From positions 1 to 5,654 of the forward strand of contig JASLAV010000018.1 of NCBI GenBank assembly GCA_030146905.1: DNA of 5,654 nt. The letters are read 5' to 3'. How positions within the stretch are numbered: position 1 is the first letter of the stretch; every line of letters begins with the position of its first letter. The stretch is from Lentzea sp. (GTDB taxonomy: Bacteria > Actinomycetota > Actinomycetes > Mycobacteriales > Pseudonocardiaceae). Below are positions 1 through 5,654 of this stretch, piece by piece. The notes beneath the pieces are model-generated. The model was not told the DNA's origin, made no database searches, and saw only the letters and a program-made list of their open reading frames with translations. A program made the position numbers and the translations under genes.

Positions 1-339
1 CTGGACAAGGCGTTCGCGCTGATCGAGGAGTGGACGGAGAAGCACACCAAGTGGGAGGTGATGGACAAGCTCAACGCCCACAACATCCCGTGCGGACCCA
101 TCCTGTCCACCAAGGAGATCATCGAGGACGAGACGCTGGCCCAGCTCGGCACCGTGGTCGAGGTCGACCACCCGGAGCGCGGCAGGTTCAAGACGGTCGG
201 CAACCCGCTCAAGCTCTCCGACTCCGCGGTGGAGGTCCAGCGCCCGCCGCTGCTCGGTGAGCACAACGACGAGGTGCTCGGCGCGCTCGGCTACAGCGCG
301 GACCGGCTGGCAGGGCTGCGCGCCGCAGGCGTCATCTGA
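1..339 (+). CDS. frc: Formyl-CoA transferase (Frc), C-terminal part; 5' end outside window
   Basis: Reading frame 1 is open from the first base to a TGA at 337-339 and gives the last 112 residues of a class III (CaiB/BaiF-type) CoA-transferase. Recognisable Frc stretches are NIPCGPILSTKEI (residues 28-40 of the fragment), VVEVDHPERGRF (51-62), NPLKLSDS near 67-74, and PLLGEHNDEVL near 83-93, all typical of the C-terminal part of formyl-CoA:oxalate CoA-transferases. The family transfers CoA from formyl-CoA to oxalate in the cytoplasm, giving oxalyl-CoA for decarboxylation by Oxc. The catalytic aspartate of the family lies in the missing N-terminal part, so activity cannot be judged here. The next gene starts 35 bp downstream on the same strand, consistent with one operon. 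A related class III transferase with another acyl specificity (such as an acetyl-CoA:oxalate CoA-transferase) is possible but fits less well. Confidence 0.9.
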   Translation: MDKAFALIEEWTEKHTKWEVMDKLNAHNIPCGPILSTKEIIEDETLAQLGTVVEVDHPERGRFKTVGNPLKLSDSAVEVQRPPLLGEHNDEVLGALGYSADRLAGLRAAGVI

Positions 340-374
340 ATCCGCCCAGAACACCCCCAGGGAGACGAGATCTC

Positions 375-2522
375 ATGCCGGACAACGGCTACGACCGCGC
401 CGCGGTCGAGAACGTACTCGCGAAGGTGCGGGCGGAGGGACGGTCCTCGCTCACCGCACCCGAGGGCAAGCGGGTCTGCGACGCCTACGGGATCGCGACC
501 CCCGCCGAGGCGCTGGCGAAGTCGTCGGAGGGCGCTGTCGCGTTCGCCGAGGAGATCGGCTACCCGGTTGTGCTCAAGATCGTCTCACCGGACATCCTGC
601 ACAAGACCGAGGCCGGCGGCGTGCTGGTGGGGCTGAAGAACTCGGCGGAGGTCGCCGAGGGCTACCGCACGATCATCCACAACGCCAGGAACTACAAGGG
701 CGACGCCGACATCACCGGTGTCCAGGTCCAGCAGCAGCTGCCGACCGGGAACGACGTCCACGAGGTGATCGTGGGCGCCGTGACCGACGAGACGTTCGGC
801 AAGATCGTCGCGTTCGGCCTGGGCGGCGTGCTGGTCGAGGTGCTCAAGGACGTCACGTTCCGGCTGGCGCCCACGAGCCCCGCCGAGGCGCTGTCGATGG
901 TCGACGGCATCGCGGCAGCGGAGATCCTGCGCGGTGTCCGCGGCGCGCGGGGCGTCGACGCCGGCAGGATCGCCGACCTGATCCACCGCGTCTCGGACCT
1001 CGTCACGGACTTCCCGCAGCTCGCGGAGGTCGACCTCAACCCCGTGCTGGCCACGCCCTCCGGGGCGACCGCGGTCGACGTCCGCATCCTGGTGGACGAG
1101 GACGCCGCCAAGGTGCCGCACCGGTTCACGCAGGACGAGATCCTCGCCTCGATGAACCGGATCATGAAGCCGTCCGCCGTGGCCGTGATCGGCGCCTCGA
1201 ACGAAGAGGGCAAGATCGGCAACTCGGTGATGAGGAACCTCGTCAACGGCGGCTACCGGGGCGAGATCTACCCGATCAACCCCAAGGCGGACGAAATCGG
1301 AGACCGCAAGGCCTTCGCGAGCATCGCCGACGTACCGGGGGACATCGACGTCGCGGTCTTCGCCATCCCGGCGAAGTTCGTCCCCGCGGCGTTGGAGGAG
1401 GTCGGGAAGAAGGGCGTCGCCGGCGCGATCATGATCCCGTCCGGCTTCGGCGAGACGGGCAACGTCGAGCTGCAGGACGAGATCGTCGCGATCGCCCGCA
1501 AGCACGGCGTCCGCATCCTCGGCCCGAACATCTACGGCTACTACTACACGCCGGAGAACCTCTCGGCGACCTTCTGCACCCCGTACGACGTCAAAGGCGG
1601 CGTCGCCCTGTCGTCGCAGAGCGGCGGGATCGGCATGGCGATCCTCGGTTTCAGCCGTTCCTCGGGAATGGGTGTCTCCGCGATCGTCGGTGTGGGCAAC
1701 AAGGCCGACATCGACGAGGACGACCTGCTGACGTTCTTCGAGCAGGACCCGAACACCCAGCTCGTCGCGATGCACCTGGAGGACCTGAAGGACGGTCGTT
1801 CCTTCGCGGAGACGGCGAAACGCGTCTCGCAGAAGAAACCGGTCGTCGTGCTCAAGGCGGGACGAACCGCGCAGGGCGCCAAGGCCGCCAGTTCGCACAC
1901 CGGCGCGCTGGCGGGCAACGACCGGGTCTACGACGACATCCTCAGGCAGAGCGGCGTGATCCGCGCACCCGGCCTGAACGACCTGCTGGAGTACGCGCGC
2001 GGCATTCCGCTGCTGGCCACGCCGAAGGGCGAGAACGTCGTCATCATCACGGGCGCGGGCGGCTCCGGTGTGCTGCTGTCGGACGCCTGTGTGGACAACG
2101 GGTTGTCGCTCATGAGCATCCCCGACGACCTGGACGCGGCGTTCCGGAAGTTCATCCCCCCGTTCGGCGCGGCCGGCAACCCGGTCGACATCACCGGCGG
2201 GGAACCGCCCTCGACGTACCGGAACACGATCGCGCTCGGTCTCGCTGACGAGCGCATCCACTCGTTGATCCTCGGCTACTGGCACACCATCGTCACGCCG
2301 CCGATGGTGTTCGCGAAGCTCGTGGTCGACGTCGTGGAGGAGTACCGGTCCAACGGCATCCACAAGCCCGTCGTCGCCTCGCTCGCCGGTGACGTGGAGG
2401 TCGAGGAGGCCAGCGAGTACCTGTACCGGAACGGGGTGGTTGCTTATCCGTACACAACGGAGAAGCCTGTCGCAGTACTGGGTGCGAAGTACCGGTGGGC
2501 CCGTGCTGCCGGCTTGCTTTAG
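375..2522 (+). CDS. ADP-forming acyl-CoA synthetase (acetate--CoA ligase family), ATP-grasp domain first
   Basis: This 715-residue cytoplasmic enzyme belongs to the NDP-forming acyl-CoA synthetase superfamily, which interconverts acid + CoA + ATP with acyl-CoA + ADP + Pi through a phosphohistidine. Residues ~15-245 form an ATP-grasp domain: GYPVVLKIVSPDILHKTEAGG at 62-82 with His76, a glycine-rich stretch at 147-151, and EVDLNPVL at 218-225, the usual metal-binding end. Residues ~255-390 are a Rossmann CoA-binding domain (VAVIGASNEEGKIGNS, 269-284). Residues ~400-715 are the succinyl-CoA-ligase-like part, with the probable phosphorylated His508 in SSHTGALAG (506-514) and NPVDITGG at 602-609. 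The CoA-binding site reads GPNIYG where most relatives have a GPNCxG-like sequence. The ATG is supported by AGGGAG at 359-364, ten bases upstream. Being next to frc suggests oxalate, formate or a related short acid as substrate, but that is inferred. It could instead be a general acetate or propionate enzyme. Confidence 0.88.
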   Translation: MPDNGYDRAAVENVLAKVRAEGRSSLTAPEGKRVCDAYGIATPAEALAKSSEGAVAFAEEIGYPVVLKIVSPDILHKTEAGGVLVGLKNSAEVAEGYRTIIHNARNYKGDADITGVQVQQQLPTGNDVHEVIVGAVTDETFGKIVAFGLGGVLVEVLKDVTFRLAPTSPAEALSMVDGIAAAEILRGVRGARGVDAGRIADLIHRVSDLVTDFPQLAEVDLNPVLATPSGATAVDVRILVDEDAAKVPHRFTQDEILASMNRIMKPSAVAVIGASNEEGKIGNSVMRNLVNGGYRGEIYPINPKADEIGDRKAFASIADVPGDIDVAVFAIPAKFVPAALEEVGKKGVAGAIMIPSGFGETGNVELQDEIVAIARKHGVRILGPNIYGYYYTPENLSATFCTPYDVKGGVALSSQSGGIGMAILGFSRSSGMGVSAIVGVGNKADIDEDDLLTFFEQDPNTQLVAMHLEDLKDGRSFAETAKRVSQKKPVVVLKAGRTAQGAKAASSHTGALAGNDRVYDDILRQSGVIRAPGLNDLLEYARGIPLLATPKGENVVIITGAGGSGVLLSDACVDNGLSLMSIPDDLDAAFRKFIPPFGAAGNPVDITGGEPPSTYRNTIALGLADERIHSLILGYWHTIVTPPMVFAKLVVDVVEEYRSNGIHKPVVASLAGDVEVEEASEYLYRNGVVAYPYTTEKPVAVLGAKYRWARAAGLL

Positions 2523-2529
2523 GTAGACG

Positions 2530-2566
2530 TGAGCGGTTTCCGTTGCACTGCGGCGGAAACCGCTCA
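2530..2566 (+). terminator. Perfect 13-bp hairpin just after the synthetase gene; probable terminator without a T-tract
   Basis: The arms TGAGCGGTTTCCG (2530-2542) and CGGAAACCGCTCA (2554-2566) are exact reverse complements around an 11-base loop, beginning 7 bases after the synthetase stop codon. The position and strength fit a transcription terminator or a 3'-end stabilising structure. No run of T follows the stem, so it is not a textbook intrinsic terminator, although actinobacterial terminators often lack the T-run. The right arm overlaps a 10-bp palindrome, GCTCATGAGC (2562-2571), so a protein-binding site is an alternative. Confidence 0.6.
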
Positions 2567-2594
2567 TGAGCTTGCAAGGGAGTGATGGCCCGTC

Positions 2595-2621
2595 CGCGAC
2601 CGTGACACGCCCACGGTCGCG
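2595..2621 (+). promoter_or_regulatory. Second GC-rich hairpin (10-bp stem) upstream of the Nramp-like gene
   Basis: CGCGACCGTG (2595-2604) and CACGGTCGCG (2612-2621) are perfect reverse complements separated by 7 bases. The hairpin lies 28 bases beyond the first one and ends 52 bases before the GTG start of the Nramp-like gene. It may be the second half of a tandem terminator, an operator for a dimeric regulator, or an mRNA leader structure. No T-run follows it, and I see no convincing -35/-10 pair between it and the gene. The sequence alone does not decide the role. Confidence 0.45.
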
Positions 2622-2658
2622 AACCCGCCAGGGAGGTCAACGAAGACAGCCGGTCCTC

Positions 2659-2664
2659 TGGAGG
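2659..2664 (+). promoter_or_regulatory. Ribosome binding site that fixes the Nramp-like start at GTG 2674
   Basis: TGGAGG lies 9 bases upstream of an in-frame GTG at 2674-2676, a close match to the Shine-Dalgarno core at normal spacing. The same frame stays open upstream to an ATG at 2566. That ATG falls on the last base of a perfect hairpin, and the added 36 residues (rich in Arg, Gln and Ser, encoded across the second hairpin) look non-coding. A further in-frame ATG at 2761 has no well-spaced ribosome binding site. Confidence 0.75.
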
Positions 2665-2673
2665 TTGTTAACC

Positions 2674-4167
2674 GTGGATGATCCAAATCTGGCAGCTCGC
2701 ACGGAAGTCGGCACGCCCCCTGAGAAGGAGCGAGTCTGGCCCGCGGGCAAGCTGGAAGCGATGCCCATCAGGAAACTGCCCGACGCGCCACCGTCGATCC
2801 ACCTGCTGGGCCCCACCGTCTTCCTGGTGGCACTCGGCGTGGGCATGGGCGAGGCCTACATGTGGCCCCGGCTCGTGCTGTTGTTCGGTCCGGACATCCG
2901 ATGGCTCTTCCTGATCGGCGTGACGCTGCAGGCCGTCGTGATGCTGGAGATGGCCCGGTACGCCATGGCGACGGGCGAGAGCATCTTCTTCGGCGCGGCC
3001 CGCGTGTTCAAACCGATCATGTGGTTCTTCTTCATCGTCGCGATGGCCGTCTACATCTGGCCCGGACACCTCTCCGCGGGCGCGGCGGCGCTGGAGCGGA
3101 TCACCGGCATACCGTGGACGATCTCGGCCTGTGTGGGCCTGATCCTGGTCGGTGTGCTGTTCAGCTTGGCGAAGGTCATCTACAACCTTCTCGAGAACCT
3201 GCTGTCCATCCTCATCGGCGTGCTCGTCGTCAGCACCGCCATCGTCGCGGCGATGGTCGGCACGTGGCAGGACCTGGTCACCACGGTGACCGGCATGTTC
3301 CAGTTCGGCTACCTGCCGGCGGAGGCGCTGTCGGCGACGTGGTTCCCGGTCATCGTCGGATCGATCGCCTTCGCGGGCCCGTCCGGCATGCAGCAGATGT
3401 GGTACACGCTGCACCTGCGCGACAGCGGCGCCGGCATGGGCGCGCACATCCCGAAGGTGCGCGGTCTGCGGCACGCGGGCAAAGAGGAGGAGATGCCCAG
3501 CCGCGGCTTCATGTTCGACACCTCGGACCCGGCCGAGATGGCGAAGTGGAAGGGCTGGCGGCGCTGGGTGACGTTCGACGCGCTGCTGCTCTTCTGGGGC
3601 ATCACGATGCTCGTCACCGTCTCCTTCACCGTCCTCGCCCAGGCGGCCAACCGGGAGAGCCCGAACGTGAAGGCGCTGATCGAGGCCGGCGAACGGGAAG
3701 CGGCGCTCAACGGCATGTCGGACGCCTTCGCCTCCGCCGGCGGACCGGTCCTCGGCGCGGTCTTCCTCGGGTTCATCGCGTTGATCGGCCTGAACGCCAC
3801 GCTGGGCCTCTTCGACTCGTTCTCCCGCGGCCAGGCCGACATGGCCTACCACTTCGTGCGCGGCGCGAAGCGGTTCGGCATGTCGCACCTCTACGCGGGG
3901 TTCCTGTGGGGCGTCATCACGTTCGGCATCATCATCCTGCTGTGGGGACCGGCGGACGGACCGGGAGCGATCCTCGACGTCCTCGCGTTCCTGTCGACGT
4001 TCGCGATGGGCGCGTACTGCGTGGTGCTGCTGCTCGTGAACAACCGGATGCTGCCGAAACCCATCCGGCCGAAGCTGATCACGAACATCATCATCGGGCT
4101 GGGCGCCGTGTTCTACCTCGGCATGCTCTTCTACAGCCTGGTGCGCTTCGGCGTCGTGGTGGACTGA
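2674..4167 (+). CDS. Divergent Nramp/SLC11-like membrane transporter lacking canonical metal-site motifs
   Basis: Starting at GTG 2674 the product is 497 residues: a ~42-residue hydrophilic N-terminus, then about eleven predicted membrane helices (roughly 44-69, 76-97, 114-135, 148-168, 173-196, 222-245, 299-323, 357-380, 404-424, 432-455, 468-490). The order and count fit the LeuT-fold Nramp family, whose classical members co-import Mn2+/Fe2+ with protons. The GP start of helix 1 (46-47) is kept, but the DPGN position reads GMGE (57-60). In helix 6 the MPH motif appears as MQQ (239-241). A long charged loop (~250-297) joins helices 6 and 7. The changed substrate site makes classical Mn/Fe transport doubtful. 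Mg2+, another cation or an organic acid are open options. The next gene overlaps its stop codon, suggesting a partner protein. The family call rests on remembered motifs and topology, not on a search; another APC-superfamily permease is the main alternative. Confidence 0.72.
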   Translation: MDDPNLAARTEVGTPPEKERVWPAGKLEAMPIRKLPDAPPSIHLLGPTVFLVALGVGMGEAYMWPRLVLLFGPDIRWLFLIGVTLQAVVMLEMARYAMATGESIFFGAARVFKPIMWFFFIVAMAVYIWPGHLSAGAAALERITGIPWTISACVGLILVGVLFSLAKVIYNLLENLLSILIGVLVVSTAIVAAMVGTWQDLVTTVTGMFQFGYLPAEALSATWFPVIVGSIAFAGPSGMQQMWYTLHLRDSGAGMGAHIPKVRGLRHAGKEEEMPSRGFMFDTSDPAEMAKWKGWRRWVTFDALLLFWGITMLVTVSFTVLAQAANRESPNVKALIEAGEREAALNGMSDAFASAGGPVLGAVFLGFIALIGLNATLGLFDSFSRGQADMAYHFVRGAKRFGMSHLYAGFLWGVITFGIIILLWGPADGPGAILDVLAFLSTFAMGAYCVVLLLVNNRMLPKPIRPKLITNIIIGLGAVFYLGMLFYSLVRFGVVVD

Positions 4168-4595
4168 TGGAGACCAGGGAGGCAATCCCGGGTGCGGCGG
4201 TCGGACTCGCCGCAGGGGTCGTCGCGGGTGGGCTGGCGGCCGTGGTCGGCCAGCCCCTCTCGTGGGCGGCGGTCACCACGCTCGCGCTCGGCGTGCCGCT
4301 CGCGGTGCTCGGTGGCGGACTCGGCGTCCTGCTGGCGTCCGGCCGGCTCCCGCGCGGGCGGTTCGCCCCCGTCGCGCTGTTCTGGCTGGCGGGTTTCCCG
4401 CTGGCCAGGCTGGTGCACGAGATCTCCGTGAGCGTGGTGCTCACCGGCCAGGTCCGGTTTCCCCCGGACCTGGCGGGCTTCCTCGCCTACCAGGGGATCG
4501 TGAGCCTCGGCTGGGCGATCGGTTTCCTGTGGCTGCACGAGCGGATCGCACTGCGCCTGCGCATGCGCGCCGCCGCTGCCGCCACGTCCCGCTGA
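4167..4595 (+). CDS. Small four-helix integral membrane protein of unknown function, overlapping the Nramp-like gene
   Basis: I do not recognise this 142-residue protein. Four hydrophobic segments are clear: about 9-28 and 33-57 (rich in Gly, Ala, Val and Leu), 66-86, and 103-124. Segment 3 ends in RLVHEI (81-86), with His84 and Glu85 at the membrane edge, and segment 4 ends in LHERIALRLRMR (123-134), a basic tail likely to face the cytoplasm. A short linker (87-102) holds the only polar stretch of note. Its ATG shares one base with the TGA of the upstream gene (TGATG, 4165-4169), a layout typical of translational coupling and roughly equimolar production. This suggests, but does not show, that it is a subunit or assembly partner of the Nramp-like protein. 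The high GC at third codon positions matches the neighbours, which supports it being a real gene. The terC-like gene follows after 21 bp. Confidence 0.78.
   Translation: METREAIPGAAVGLAAGVVAGGLAAVVGQPLSWAAVTTLALGVPLAVLGGGLGVLLASGRLPRGRFAPVALFWLAGFPLARLVHEISVSVVLTGQVRFPPDLAGFLAYQGIVSLGWAIGFLWLHERIALRLRMRAAAAATSR
4447..4474 (+). other. Intragenic perfect hairpin (11-bp stem, 6-base loop)
   Basis: GCCAGGTCCGG (4447-4457) and CCGGACCTGGC (4464-4474) are exact reverse complements around TTTCCC, inside the coding region of the small membrane protein (residues ~94-103). After one mismatch, two further pairs are possible (4444-4445 with 4476-4477). It could affect mRNA stability or polarity between the Nramp-like pair and the terC-like gene. 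A chance structure in GC-rich coding DNA is also plausible, so no function is assigned. Confidence 0.5.
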
Positions 4596-4616
4596 CCTTC
4601 CGCCGGAGGAGCGAGA

Positions 4617-5633
4617 ATGCTGGATCTACCTGTCTGGGTGTGGGCCGCGACGATGGGCGGCATCGCCGCCATCATCGCGTTCGACTTCTACCTGGTGGTG
4701 CGCAAACCGCACGAACCGTCGTTCCGCGAGTCGTTGTACTGGGTGCTCTTCTACGTCGGCCTGGCCGTCCTGTTCGGGCTCGGCGTCACGGTGTTCGCCG
4801 GGCCCGGTCACGGCGGCGAGTTCTTCGCCGGCTGGATCACCGAGTACTCGCTGAGCGTCGACAACCTGTTCGTGTTCGTGATCATCATGGCCAGGTTCGC
4901 CGTGCCGCGGGAGTACCGGCAGAAGGTGCTCATCGTCGGCATCATCCTGGCCCTGTTGCTGCGAGCGGTGTTCATCGCGCTCGGAGCGCAGGCGATCTCG
5001 CGGTTCGACTGGCTGTTCTACTTCTTCGGCGCCTTCCTGATCTTCACCGCGTGGAAGCTGGTGAAGCAGGACGAGACCGAGGAGGCGGACGTCCCGGAGA
5101 ACGCCGCCCTGCGCGCGGTGAAGAGGTTCCTGCCGGCGACCACGATCTACCACGGTGCCTCGCTGACGACGCGCATCGACGGCAAGCGCGTGGTCACGCC
5201 CATGCTGATCGTCATGGTCGCGGTCGGCACCACGGACCTGCTGTTCGCGGTCGACTCGATCCCGGCGATCTTCGGCCTCACCAAGGAGCCCTACCTGGTG
5301 CTGACCGCCAACGCGTTCGCGTTGATGGGCCTGCGCCAGCTGTTCTTCCTGGTGGGCGGCCTGCTGGACCGCCTGGTGCACCTGAGCAAGGGTCTCGCGG
5401 TGGTGCTCGCGTTCATCGGGTTCAAGCTCATCTTCGAGGCGATGCACCACCACGGCGTCTCGTGGGCTCCGGAGAGCCCGATCGTGGTGTCTCTCGGGGT
5501 GATCGTGGTGACGCTCGCCATCACCACGGTGTGGAGCCTGCACACCTCCAGGCGGGCGGCCCGGTCGGCGGTGGAGGGTGCCGAGAGTGCGCAGAGGAGC
5601 GAGGACGCTCCCGTGAAGGACTCTCAACCGTGA
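4617..5633 (+). CDS. TerC-family integral membrane protein (probable metal ion exporter)
   Basis: This 338-residue protein has the hallmarks of the TerC family: EYSLSVDNLFVFVII at 76-90 (Glu76, Asp82) and TDLLFAVDSIPAIF at 206-219 (Asp207, Asp213), two inverted-repeat-like membrane motifs with conserved acids. About nine hydrophobic segments are visible (near 7-28, 40-61, 72-92, 105-125, 131-149, 195-215, 224-247, 257-277, 288-308), with a charged cytoplasmic-type loop at 150-194 and a hydrophilic tail from 310. The length is normal for the family. Characterised relatives such as Alx of E. coli and MeeF/MeeY of Bacillus export Mn2+, in some cases to metallate secreted proteins, and the founding member is linked to tellurite resistance. 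GGAGGA at 4605-4610, six bases before the ATG, supports the start. It lies 21 bp after the small membrane gene, so co-transcription is likely. That gap is too short for a yybP-ykoY manganese riboswitch, which often precedes such genes. Confidence 0.92.
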   Translation: MLDLPVWVWAATMGGIAAIIAFDFYLVVRKPHEPSFRESLYWVLFYVGLAVLFGLGVTVFAGPGHGGEFFAGWITEYSLSVDNLFVFVIIMARFAVPREYRQKVLIVGIILALLLRAVFIALGAQAISRFDWLFYFFGAFLIFTAWKLVKQDETEEADVPENAALRAVKRFLPATTIYHGASLTTRIDGKRVVTPMLIVMVAVGTTDLLFAVDSIPAIFGLTKEPYLVLTANAFALMGLRQLFFLVGGLLDRLVHLSKGLAVVLAFIGFKLIFEAMHHHGVSWAPESPIVVSLGVIVVTLAITTVWSLHTSRRAARSAVEGAESAQRSEDAPVKDSQP

Positions 5634-5654
5634 ATCGTGTGGCCTTCGGAGTCC
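5630..5654 (+). CDS. Possible start of a downstream coding region (cut by window end)
   Basis: A GTG at 5630-5632 overlaps the terC-like TGA by three bases (GTGA, 5630-5633) and stays open to the window edge, reading M-N-R-V-A-F-G-V. AAGGA at 5616-5620 sits nine bases upstream, a good ribosome binding site position. Only eight codons are visible, so no function can be suggested, and the open frame alone is weak evidence. Confidence 0.4.

Noticed and set aside
367..374. Palindrome GAGATCTC directly before the synthetase start
   Set aside because: It is only 8 bp, sits in the ribosome binding spacer, and has no supporting repeat nearby; chance is the simplest explanation.
257..2248. Long + strand open frame overlapping frc and the synthetase gene
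   Set aside because: Its Arg/Gly-rich product with no recognisable domain is the shifted-frame shadow of the synthetase, which has clear family motifs.
585..2567. Long minus-strand open frame opposite the synthetase gene
   Set aside because: Its translation is a low-complexity run of Arg, Asp, Val and His typical of the antisense of GC-rich coding DNA, and the + strand frame is a clear enzyme.
2543..2571. Promoter-like TTGCAC at 2543 with a possible -10 near 2566
   Set aside because: The -10 position reads ATGAGC, a poor match, and the element lies in the hairpin loop; too weak to call.
2566..2673. N-terminal extension of the Nramp-like protein to an ATG at 2566
   Set aside because: The ATG sits on the closing base of a hairpin with no well-placed ribosome binding site, and the added 36 residues span the second hairpin and look non-coding. 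GTG 2674 has TGGAGG at proper spacing.
2862..4166. Upstream extension of the small membrane protein within the Nramp-like gene
   Set aside because: The frame is open upstream, but that part is Arg/His/Gly-rich out-of-frame sequence. Membrane-protein composition begins only at the ATG at 4167.
2668..4185. Minus-strand open frame opposite the Nramp-like gene
   Set aside because: The product is a His/Arg/Asp/Glu-rich low-complexity translation, while the + frame shows regularly spaced membrane helices and a good ribosome binding site.
4596..4616. Manganese riboswitch (yybP-ykoY type) ahead of the terC-like gene
   Set aside because: Only 21 bp separate the genes, too short for this riboswitch.
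4626..5627. Minus-strand open frame opposite the terC-like gene
   Set aside because: It has antisense-shadow composition; the + strand carries intact TerC motifs.

Overview
The window is about 5.7 kb of high-GC DNA with strong G/C bias at third codon positions, GTG as well as ATG starts, and tightly packed genes all on the + strand. This points to a high-GC actinobacterium. A Pseudonocardiales-like actinomycete is my guess from general impression, not from any search.

Layout: (1) 1-339, the C-terminal 112 residues of formyl-CoA transferase (Frc), a class III CoA-transferase of oxalate catabolism; (2) 375-2522, a full-length 715-residue ADP-forming acyl-CoA synthetase (acetate--CoA ligase family) with the ATP-grasp domain first and the CoA-binding/ligase domains after it; (3) 2523-2673, a 151-bp gap with two perfect GC-rich inverted repeats and then a good ribosome binding site; (4) 2674-4167, a multi-pass membrane protein that looks like a divergent Nramp/SLC11 relative without the canonical DPGN and MPH metal-binding motifs; (5) 4167-4595, an unrecognised four-helix membrane protein whose start overlaps the stop of the Nramp-like gene (TGATG); (6) 4617-5633, a TerC-family membrane protein with its conserved acidic motifs intact; (7) from 5630, a possible new coding region starting at a GTG that overlaps the terC-like stop.

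How they may work together: Frc moves CoA from formyl-CoA to oxalate, and an oxalyl-CoA decarboxylase (not in this window) would regenerate formyl-CoA. The ADP-forming synthetase next to frc could prime the cycle by making a CoA thioester at the expense of ATP, or recover ATP from one. The second block (Nramp-like permease, small membrane partner, TerC-like protein) is a compact membrane-transport unit. It may belong to the same locus as the substrate or metal handling arm, or it may be a separate unit behind the hairpins. The most interesting candidate is the Nramp-like protein with altered substrate-site motifs, its overlapping four-helix partner, and their position beside oxalate genes. I saw no mobile elements, CRISPR arrays, tRNA or rRNA genes.
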